Below, in pieces: positions 1 through 5,174 of a stretch of 7,267 nucleotides of DNA. Position 1 is the first letter of the stretch; each line of letters opens with the position of its first letter. Source of the DNA: JAJRXK01 sp964593155 (GTDB taxonomy: Bacteria > Krumholzibacteriota > Krumholzibacteriia > JAJRXK01); NCBI GenBank assembly GCA_964593155.1, contig CAZQHE010000173.1, forward strand, positions 1 through 7,267, given 5' to 3'. A program made the position numbers and the translations under genes. The notes under the pieces were generated by a model. That model was not told where the DNA came from. It did no database searches and saw only the letters and a program-made list of their open reading frames with translations.

Positions 1-171
1 CGGCACGACGAGGACCACCCCCACGCGCCATGCGGGAGCGGGCGCGTCGCCGTCGGCACCCAAGGCCCAGCTCTCGTACAGCCAGCCGCAGAAACAGGCC
101 GACCAGAGGGCCATCATGCCGGCCGAAAGATCGATCTCCGCGGTCAGCAGCACGAAGGGAATCGCTCTCAT
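1..171 (-). CDS. Unidentified membrane protein, N-terminal 57 codons only (runs off the left edge)
   Basis: The frame is open from an ATG at 171-169 to the window edge. The start is supported by its 4-base ATGA overlap with the stop codon of the upstream adaptor gene and by a GGAG about 6 nt before it (minus strand), so the two genes are probably translationally coupled. The visible protein begins MRAIPFVLLTAEIDLSAG and continues into a hydrophobic Met/Trp/Cys-rich stretch to about residue 33. A short Asp/Ala/Pro-rich loop follows (about 39-47), then the start of a second hydrophobic segment. This looks like an integral membrane protein with its first membrane segment at the very N-terminus. 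The string EIDLSAG recalls the GIDLSVG motif of ribose-type ABC permeases, but it lies far too close to the N-terminus for that family, so I do not assign it. Position after a HlyD-type adaptor suggests a membrane component of the same export system, which is inference. The gene is real with good confidence; its function is unknown. Confidence 0.6.
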   Translation of the reverse strand, partial: MRAIPFVLLTAEIDLSAGMMALWSACFCGWLYESWALGADGDAPAPAWRVGVVLVVP

Positions 172-1352
172 GCGTCGTCTCCGGTGGGCGGGGCGAAGGG
201 GCGAAGACCGGACGGCGCCCGGAGTTCCGTTCCCGGCGGCGGGCCCTCGAGCAGCTCGACCCACAGCGGCGTCACCAGTCCCACACCGACGGGCTCGACG
301 GTTCCGTCGGCACGGACGACCACGACCTCGTCGCCACGGCGGGCCAGGGCGGCGCGGGGCACGCGCAGCACGTCGTCGCGCCGCGCGGTGACGATCTCGG
401 CGCGGGCGGACATGCCGGGACGCAGGCGCGGATCGCTGCCCTCGAGCGTGACCACCACGTCGAAGCGCTGGATCCGCGAGCCGCGGCGGGCCGCGCTCGA
501 CAGCTCCGCGATGCTCGACACGACTCCCCGGAGCTCGAGGTCGCCGAAGGCGTCGAAGCCCACGCGCACGGGCTGCCCCTCGCGCAGGTGGACCCGGTCG
601 ATCTCGTGCACGGCGAGTTCGACCTGCAGCTCGTCGAGGTCGGGAAGGCGTACGACGACCGTTCCGGCCGACACCTCGTCGCCCTCGCGCACCTTGCGCT
701 CGTCGTCGGTCTCGCCGTGGATCACCAGGCCGTTGCTCGGGGCGAGCAGCACCATGCGATCGATCTGCTCGCGTTCACGCTCGAGGTTCGCGCGCGCCTG
801 CACGAGGCCGGTCTGCAGCTGCACCAGGTCGAGCGAATCGAGCGTGGCCTGGGCCTCGAGCTTGGCCGCGGCCTCGGAACGCTGCAGCTGGGCCCTTGCG
901 AGGTCCAGCGCGGCCGCCTCGCGCTCGGTCTCGGCCGCGAACTCCATGCGCTCGAGCCGAAGTTCGGCCTGTTCGGCCGCGAACTCCGCGCTGCGCACCT
1001 GGCTGCGCAGGCTGGCCATGGTCTGCTGCTGGCCGGCGCGGCGTGCGGCGACCTCGGCGCGTCGGCGCTCCACCTCGGACTCGGCCGTGCGGATCTCCTC
1101 GAGGATCGTCGTGGTGTCGAAGCGCACGAGCGTGTCGCCGGCGGCGACCCGGGTGCCCTCGGGGGCGAGCTCGACGATCAGGGCCTCGGCCCGCCAGTCG
1201 CCCGGCGCGACCAGGTCGCGGGAGCGCACCGCCTGCACGTCACCCGCCTCCACGAGCACGAGCTCGACGGGTCCGCGCTCCACCCGCAGCGGTTGGGCCG
1301 TGACCGCGGGGGTGATCAGGGCGAGACAGAGCAGGGGGAGGAGACGGCGCAC
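168..1352 (-). CDS. HlyD/RND-type periplasmic adaptor (membrane fusion protein)
   Basis: Predicted 394-residue periplasmic adaptor that would link an inner-membrane exporter to an outer-membrane channel. The GTG at 1352-1350 is preferred because GGAGGA precedes it by 4 nt and a signal peptide then follows directly (VRRLLPLLCLALITPAVTA, probable cleavage after residue 19). An upstream in-frame GTG at 1436 would add 28 residues unlike a signal peptide. Family features in order: first half of the lipoyl/biotinyl-like domain at about 47-80 (including ELAPEGTRVAAGDTLVRFD); a long Ala/Glu/Arg-rich alpha-helical hairpin with coiled-coil character at about 82-200; second lipoyl half at about 201-235 (VLLAPSNGLVIHGE, then VREGDEVSAGTVV); beta-barrel region at about 240-322 with RLRPGMSARAEIV; and a membrane-proximal region to the end. 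No substrate-specific feature is visible, so substrate and partner are unknown. It is transcribed divergently from the BlaI/M56 operon and overlaps the next gene by 4 bases. The adaptor family is confident; membership of a MacA-, RND- or ABC-type system is open. Confidence 0.9.
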   Translation of the reverse strand: MRRLLPLLCLALITPAVTAQPLRVERGPVELVLVEAGDVQAVRSRDLVAPGDWRAEALIVELAPEGTRVAAGDTLVRFDTTTILEEIRTAESEVERRRAEVAARRAGQQQTMASLRSQVRSAEFAAEQAELRLERMEFAAETEREAAALDLARAQLQRSEAAAKLEAQATLDSLDLVQLQTGLVQARANLEREREQIDRMVLLAPSNGLVIHGETDDERKVREGDEVSAGTVVVRLPDLDELQVELAVHEIDRVHLREGQPVRVGFDAFGDLELRGVVSSIAELSSAARRGSRIQRFDVVVTLEGSDPRLRPGMSARAEIVTARRDDVLRVPRAALARRGDEVVVVRADGTVEPVGVGLVTPLWVELLEGPPPGTELRAPSGLRPFAPPTGDDA

Positions 1353-1356
1353 GGGG

Positions 1357-1362
1357 TCCTCC
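1357..1362 (-). promoter_or_regulatory. Ribosome binding site fixing the GTG start of the adaptor gene
   Basis: GGAGGA on the minus strand lies 4 nt before the GTG at 1352. It is a near-perfect Shine-Dalgarno sequence and is the main reason to choose this start over the upstream in-frame GTG at 1436. Confidence 0.75.
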
Positions 1363-1455
1363 GGGGCGTTGCGGCGGGTCCGTCCATGGTCCCACCGCGC
1401 AGGAAGCGCGGCAAGCGCGAGGGACGAGCGGATCACGAACTTCGGCGGAACCCCC

Positions 1456-1484
1456 TTGACGCGACGCGCGTAGATGCCAAGAAT
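1456..1484 (+). promoter_or_regulatory. Candidate sigma-70 promoter of the blaI-M56 operon
   Basis: TTGACG (1456-1461, 5/6 match to the -35 consensus) and AAGAAT (1479-1484, 4/6 match to the -10) are separated by 17 bp. A transcript would start near 1491, giving a leader of about 50 nt. The -10 lies inside the 1475-1507 palindrome, as expected for a repressed promoter. Assigned by consensus matching only. Confidence 0.4.
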
Positions 1485-1507
1485 TCAGCAGTGCTGATTT
1501 TCTGGCA
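1475..1507. promoter_or_regulatory. 33-bp imperfect palindrome, probable operator of the divergent control region
   Basis: The dyad is centred on base 1491. The core is a perfect TCAGCA-G-TGCTGA; outer arms TGCCA (1475-1479) and TGGCA (1503-1507) share the same centre. In all, 13 of 16 base pairs are complementary, with mismatches at 1484/1498, 1481/1501 and 1480/1502. It lies between the adaptor and BlaI genes and overlaps the candidate -10 elements of both divergent promoters. A BlaI-family dimer or dimer pair is the obvious candidate ligand because BlaI proteins usually repress their own operon (family knowledge). The sequence does not carry the TACA/TGTA half-sites of staphylococcal BlaI/MecI operators, so assignment to this repressor is inference. 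Confidence 0.65.
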
Positions 1508-1524
1508 CCGACCCGCCGTGTCCC
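1497..1524 (-). promoter_or_regulatory. Candidate divergent promoter of the adaptor operon
   Basis: Read on the minus strand, GGGACA (1524-1519, 4/6 match to -35) and GAAAAT (1502-1497, 4/6 match to -10) are separated by 16 bp. The -10 lies in the right arm of the 1475-1507 palindrome, the mirror image of the plus-strand arrangement. The leader to the GTG at 1352 would be about 140 nt. The matches are modest, so this is a weak call supported mainly by its symmetrical placement. Confidence 0.25.
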
Positions 1525-1530
1525 GAGCCC

Positions 1531-1536
1531 GGGAGG
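1531..1536 (+). promoter_or_regulatory. Ribosome binding site fixing the start of the BlaI-family gene
   Basis: GGGAGG lies 5 nt upstream of the ATG at 1542. The reading frame is open far upstream, antisense to the adaptor gene, so this site is what marks the true start. Confidence 0.75.
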
Positions 1537-1541
1537 CCCGC

Positions 1542-1943
1542 ATGGCGCGCAGCCCCGATTCCGCCCCGCTCGCCGCGCTCAGCCGTCGCGAGCGGCAGAT
1601 CATGGACATCCTGTTCCGCCTGGAACACGCCACCGCGGCCGAGGTTCGCGAGAACCTGCCCGATCCGCCCAGCTACTCGGCGGTGCGTTCGCACCTGCGC
1701 ATCCTCGAGGAGAAGGGCCACGCGACCCACCGGCGCGACCGACAACGCTACGTGTTCTCGCCCACCGTGCCGCGGGAGAAAGCCGCCCGCAGCGCCCTGC
1801 ACGGCGTGCTCGAGAACTTCTTCGGCAACTCGCGCGAGCAGGTGGTCGCCACGCTGCTCGATCTCGACACGAAGGACCTGTCCGACGAGGAACTCGATCG
1901 CCTGGCCGAGCTGATCGACCGGGCCCGCGAGGAGGGACGCTGA
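1542..1943 (+). CDS. blaI: BlaI/MecI-family transcriptional repressor
   Basis: Predicted 133-residue winged-helix repressor, close to the usual 120-130 residues of the family. Start at the ATG after GGGAGG. The DNA-binding domain spans about residues 13-75: LSRRERQIMDILFRL, then ATAAEVRENL, then the recognition-helix region SYSAVRSHLRILEEKGH and the wing THRRDRQRYVFSP. The C-terminal helices (about 80-133) match the dimerisation and regulatory half, with a DLSDEELDRLAELIDRAR end. In the family this protein represses its own operon and is inactivated when the partner M56 protease is triggered. By eye-alignment on the LSxxE motif, the Asn-Phe cleavage site of staphylococcal MecI/BlaI falls at Leu106-Asp107 here, so the site is not conserved. 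The stop overlaps the start of the M56 gene by one base (TGATG), so the two are translationally coupled. The symbol is used at family level only; a beta-lactam role is not implied and no beta-lactamase is present in the window. Confidence 0.92.
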   Translation: MARSPDSAPLAALSRRERQIMDILFRLEHATAAEVRENLPDPPSYSAVRSHLRILEEKGHATHRRDRQRYVFSPTVPREKAARSALHGVLENFFGNSREQVVATLLDLDTKDLSDEELDRLAELIDRAREEGR

Positions 1944-4297
1944 TGATCGGTGCACTCGACGTACACACCCTGGCCGCGAACTGGGGCGTGCTGCTGCTGT
2001 CCGTGTCGCTGAAGGCCCTCGTCCTGCTGGTCCTCGCGCTCGCCGGAGCGCGCGTCCTGCGCCGCACGGCGGCCTCGACCCGCCATCTGCTGTGGACGGC
2101 CGCCGTCGTCGGTCTGCTCTGCCTGCCGGTGCTCGAGGCGGCCCTGCCCGGCTGGTCGATCGACGGGATCGGCGTGCCCGCGAACGGTGCGGCTGCCGAG
2201 GAGGCCGTCGCGAGTCCGTGGGCGGGTCCGATCGATCCCGCGCCCGTGGAGATCGCTCTGTCGCGGCTCGACGCCGCGCCGACCACGGACCCATTCGCGG
2301 GTCCGGCTGCGCCGGCGGATCCGGCGCCCGGCCTCCTCGACCGCCTGCTCGAGCCGACACGCGCGTGGTCGCCGTGGGTGTGGGCGCTGTTGCTCTGGGA
2401 ATGCGGGGTCCTGCTCGTCGCCGCGCGGCTACTCGTCGGCTGGTGGCACGTCCGTGCGCTGGAACGTCGCAGCCGTGTGGTCGACGACCCCACCTGGCGG
2501 GACCTCGCCGCCCGCGCCGCCGGGGAGATCGGCCTGCGGCGGGTTCCGACGCTGCTGACGACCCGGGCGTCGCTCACCCCTCTGACCTGGGGAATCGCGC
2601 ACCCGAAGGTCCTGCTGCCCGCCGCCGCGAACGCGTGGTCCACCGAGCGCCGCCTCGACGTGCTGCGCCACGAATTCGCCCACGTGCAGCGCCACGACGT
2701 GCTGACGCAGGTCCTGGCCCAGGTCGGCTGCGCGCTCTTCTGGTTCCATCCCCTGCCGTGGATCGCCGCCGCGCGGATGCGTCTGGAACGCGAACGCGCC
2801 TGCGACGACCGCGTGCTCCTGGCCGGTTCGCGCGCGTCGACCTACGCCGGGCACCTGCTCGACATGGCGCGGACGCTGCGGGCCGATTCGCGGCTGGCGA
2901 CGGCCAGCATCGGGATGGCCCGGCGCAGTGAGCTGGGCGAGCGCATGGATTCGCTGCTCGACGACGGACCACGCTCGCGGCGGACCGCGCGAACGGCCCG
3001 ATTCGCGCTCTTCGGCCTCGTACTGTTCCTGTTGGTGCCGCTCGCGATGCTCGAGCCCGACGCCCTGGAAGCGGCCCCGCCGGATCCTCCGCGGGCCGTG
3101 GAGGTGGAGGGCCCGTTCGCCGTGGAGGCGCCGGCGCCGCGTGCGCCCTCGGCACCCAGCGTTGCCCGTCGTGTGCTCGTCCGCGGGGATCGCATGGACC
3201 TCCATGTCCGCGACCACGTGGTCTTCGAGAGCGGAAGCGACGAACTCGAGGTCGTCACGCGCCACGGCGAGTGGACCTACCGCCGGGACGACTTCGAACT
3301 CGAGGTGCAGATGGACGGCCGGCTGCGTTTCGCCGACGACGAGAGCGACGTCGAGCTGCTCGACGACGGCTCGTACTTCGACCTGCGGACCGAGCGCGAC
3401 GGCGAACGCCACCGCATGGAGATCGAACGCGACCGCGACGGTCGGGTGGAGCGGACGTACTTCGAGAACGGCCGGGCCACGGAGATCGACGACGACGCCC
3501 GGGCGTGGTTCTCCGAGGCCCTGAGCACGTTCATGGTGCAGGCCGGGATCGGGACCGAGGCGCGCATCGGACGCTGGCTCGACGAAGGCGGTGTGGGCAC
3601 CGCCGTGGGCCGGATCGAAGCGCTCGAGTCCGACCACGCCGCCGCGCGCCACTGGTCGGCGCTGTTGCGGCATCCGTCGCTGTCCGACGAGGACCGCGAG
3701 CGCGTGCTCGCCGAGATCCCCCGCTCGCTCGACAGCGACTTCGAGAAGGCACGCGTGGTGACCGACAACTTCGAGTTGCTGCTGGCCGACCCCGACCTGG
3801 GCGAGGGCGTGGCCGGGCTGATCGGTTCGCTCGACAGCGACTTCGAGCGCGGGCGTGCCCTGCGCATGGCCATCGAACTCGGCGATCTGGATCCGTCGGT
3901 GCTGTCGCGGTTGCTCGTCCTGACCGACGGCATCGACAGCGACTTCGAGAAGGCACGCGTGCTCGTCGACGCCCTTCCGCTGGCGCTGGACGACCCCGAC
4001 GCCCGCGACGGGATGTGGCGGACGATCGAGGAGATCGACAGCGACTTCGAGAAGGCACGACTCGTGGCCGCCCTGGCGCCACGACTCGGCGACGACGAGA
4101 CCATGGTGATCGAGGCCCTCGACGTGGTCGCGACGATCGAGAGCGACTTCGAGAAGGCCCGTGCGTTGCACGCGTTCGTGGACGCGGCCGCCGGTTCGGA
4201 GCCGGTGCGCGAGGTCTTCCTGCGCACCGCCGAGACGATCGACAGCGACCACGAGTACGGTCGGGTGGTGCGGGAGTTGAGCCGGGCCCGGCGGTGA
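1943..4297 (+). CDS. M56 (BlaR1-type) membrane zinc metallopeptidase with 34-residue repeat sensor region
   Basis: Predicted 784-residue signal-transducing protease. The ATG overlaps the blaI stop by one base and has GGAGGG 6 nt upstream. Four hydrophobic segments (about 14-38, 49-69, 145-167, 352-370) match BlaR1 topology. The zinc site HEFAH is at residues 243-247, with QRHD following, then the family pattern FWFHPLPWIAAARM and RLERERACDDRVL (about 266-292), whose Glu (282 or 284) is the likely third ligand. An Ala/Pro/Asp-rich loop occupies 70-143. After the last membrane segment comes a Pro/Ala linker (about 371-407), an acidic, probably beta-rich segment (about 408-515), and seven repeats of the type I-D-S-D-F-E-K-A-R to the C-terminus. 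No penicillin-binding (SxxK, SxN, KTG) domain is visible, unlike BlaR1 of staphylococci. In the family the protease inactivates the BlaI-type repressor after an external signal. Here the periplasmic repeat region is the probable sensor and its ligand is unknown. Family assignment is confident; the signal is not. Confidence 0.92.
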   Translation: MIGALDVHTLAANWGVLLLSVSLKALVLLVLALAGARVLRRTAASTRHLLWTAAVVGLLCLPVLEAALPGWSIDGIGVPANGAAAEEAVASPWAGPIDPAPVEIALSRLDAAPTTDPFAGPAAPADPAPGLLDRLLEPTRAWSPWVWALLLWECGVLLVAARLLVGWWHVRALERRSRVVDDPTWRDLAARAAGEIGLRRVPTLLTTRASLTPLTWGIAHPKVLLPAAANAWSTERRLDVLRHEFAHVQRHDVLTQVLAQVGCALFWFHPLPWIAAARMRLERERACDDRVLLAGSRASTYAGHLLDMARTLRADSRLATASIGMARRSELGERMDSLLDDGPRSRRTARTARFALFGLVLFLLVPLAMLEPDALEAAPPDPPRAVEVEGPFAVEAPAPRAPSAPSVARRVLVRGDRMDLHVRDHVVFESGSDELEVVTRHGEWTYRRDDFELEVQMDGRLRFADDESDVELLDDGSYFDLRTERDGERHRMEIERDRDGRVERTYFENGRATEIDDDARAWFSEALSTFMVQAGIGTEARIGRWLDEGGVGTAVGRIEALESDHAAARHWSALLRHPSLSDEDRERVLAEIPRSLDSDFEKARVVTDNFELLLADPDLGEGVAGLIGSLDSDFERGRALRMAIELGDLDPSVLSRLLVLTDGIDSDFEKARVLVDALPLALDDPDARDGMWRTIEEIDSDFEKARLVAALAPRLGDDETMVIEALDVVATIESDFEKARALHAFVDAAAGSEPVREVFLRTAETIDSDHEYGRVVRELSRARR
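3626..4294 (+). repeat. Tandem 34-residue (102-bp) repeats in the C-terminal region of the M56 protein
   Basis: The motif (I/L)-(D/E)-S-D-F-E-K-A-R recurs with its acidic first residue at 562, 597, 631, 665, 699, 733 and 767: one interval of 35 and five of exactly 34 residues. The first and last copies are the most diverged (ESDHAAAR, DSDHEYGR). Between motifs are hydrophobic helical stretches, suggesting two-helix solenoid units (HEAT- or TPR-like, inferred). At DNA level the motif starts at 3731, 3833, 3935, 4037, 4139 and 4241, i.e. every 102 bp. The copies at 3731, 3935 and 4037 share 23 identical bases including synonymous positions. Confidence 0.93.
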
Positions 4298-4323
4298 TCC
4301 GCCGTCCGTCCCGAGCCGTCATC

Positions 4324-4351
4324 GGGCCCCCGATCTGCGATTCGGGGGCCC
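4324..4351 (+). terminator. GC hairpin terminator after the M56 gene
   Basis: A perfect 10-bp stem, GGGCCCCCGA (4324-4333) pairing with TCGGGGGCCC (4342-4351), encloses an 8-base loop 27 bp after the M56 stop. The following tract (GTCGTCTTG) is only mildly T-rich, so termination may be imperfect, but stem strength and position make this the likely end of the blaI-M56 transcript. Confidence 0.7.
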
Positions 4352-4369
4352 GTCGTCTTGTGCATGGAG

Positions 4370-4414
4370 TAGAATCTCCTTTTACGTCTGCTTGACGGTT
4401 CGCCCTGCGAACCG
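4370..4414 (+). promoter_or_regulatory. Candidate control region of the two-component operon
   Basis: Between the terminator and the response regulator gene lie three elements. TAGAAT (4370-4375) matches 5/6 of the -10 consensus but has no clear -35. TTGACG (4392-4397) is a -35-like box with no convincing -10 at normal spacing. A perfect 8-bp dyad, CGGTTCGC-CCT-GCGAACCG (4396-4414), could be an operator or an RNA hairpin in the leader. Which element drives transcription cannot be decided from sequence. Confidence 0.35.
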
Positions 4415-4471
4415 GCCGTACGCTTTCGGCTTTGCAGACCCGGCTCCCGGCCGTCCGCCGTCCGAGGCCCC

Positions 4472-5152
4472 ATGCGCATCCTCGTCGTCGAAGACGAACC
4501 GACCCTCCGCGAGGGACTCGTCGACCTGCTCGAGAGCGAGGGGCACGACGTGACCGATGCCGCCGACGGCGAGGCCGCCGTGCGGACCGGACTCGACACC
4601 GACTTCGACCTCGTCGTCCTCGATCTCATGCTGCCGCGCCTCGACGGATGGGAGGTGTGTCGTCGACTGCGCGAGGTACGACCGCAGATGGGGATCCTGA
4701 TGCTGACCGCGCGGGGCGACGAGGCCGACAAGGTGCGCGGCCTGCGGCACGGGGCCGACGACTACGTGACCAAGCCCTTCGGTACCCAGGAGCTGCTGGC
4801 CCGGATCGAATCGCTCGGCCGACGCCTGGCGGTGGAAGCGACGCCGGAGCGTCTGGAGGCCGACGGAGCCGTCTTCGACCTGGGCCGCTGCGTCGTCGAG
4901 CGCGACGGCAGGACCGAGACCCTGACCGCCCGCGAGACGAACCTGATCCGGCTGCTGCACCGCCAGCGGCGCCGCGCCGTGAGTCGGGCCGAGTTGCTCG
5001 AACACGTGTGGAACGCGCCCGGAGACCTGCAGACCCGCACCGTCGACATGTGCGTGGCCAACCTGCGGCAGAAGATCGAACGCGATCCCCGCCAGCCGTC
5101 GATCGTGGTCACCGTGAAGGGTGTGGGATACGCGTGGGGAGACCAGGACTGA
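4472..5152 (+). CDS. OmpR/PhoB-family response regulator
   Basis: Predicted 226-residue cytoplasmic DNA-binding response regulator, the normal family length. The receiver domain (1-115) begins MRILVVEDEP with the acidic pair at 7-8, phospho-acceptor Asp51 (LVVLDLMLP), switch residues Thr79 (LMLTAR) and Tyr98, and Lys101 in the KPF motif. The winged-helix effector domain spans about 128-222: LTARETNLIRLL, SRAELLEHVW, then TRTVDMCVANLRQKIE and the closing TVKGVGYAWGD hairpin. The loop between helices is unusually basic (HRQRRRAVSR, 163-172). The ATG at 4472 has GAGG 4 nt upstream. The gene is followed after 22 bp by the histidine kinase gene, so the two form an operon and a cognate pair. It is probably autoregulated, perhaps through the dyad at 4396-4414 (inference). 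Target genes are not shown; the nearest relative (PhoP-, CreB- or RprY-like) cannot be named. Confidence 0.93.
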   Translation: MRILVVEDEPTLREGLVDLLESEGHDVTDAADGEAAVRTGLDTDFDLVVLDLMLPRLDGWEVCRRLREVRPQMGILMLTARGDEADKVRGLRHGADDYVTKPFGTQELLARIESLGRRLAVEATPERLEADGAVFDLGRCVVERDGRTETLTARETNLIRLLHRQRRRAVSRAELLEHVWNAPGDLQTRTVDMCVANLRQKIERDPRQPSIVVTVKGVGYAWGDQD

Positions 5153-5174
5153 CGTCCACCCCGGAGAGCGGACC

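Noticed and set aside
1353..1436. Upstream GTG start for the adaptor gene
   Set aside because: It would add 28 residues before the signal peptide and lacks a good ribosome binding site. The GTG at 1352 has both.
30..1541. Long plus-strand open frame running into the blaI gene
   Set aside because: It is antisense to the well-supported adaptor gene and has no family resemblance. GGGAGG before the ATG at 1542 and the onset of BlaI homology mark the true start.
2429..4252. 607-codon minus-strand open frame with apparent repeats
   Set aside because: It is the shadow of the M56 gene: its repeated peptide is the reverse complement of the 102-bp repeats. No start signal or recognisable domain.
3626..4294. 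CRISPR-like regular spacing of a conserved 23-base tract
   Set aside because: The tract is in frame within a coding region with a 102-bp period and encodes a protein repeat; the units are too long and the intervening sequence is coding.
3277..4731. Ser/Arg-rich minus-strand open frame crossing the terminator and response regulator start
   Set aside because: Low-complexity translation, spans two unrelated genes and a terminator, and has no family resemblance.
5121..5174. Upstream ATG start for the histidine kinase
   Set aside because: It overlaps the response regulator gene and adds 18 residues unlike a kinase N-terminus. The ATG at 5175 has GGAGAG at good spacing.
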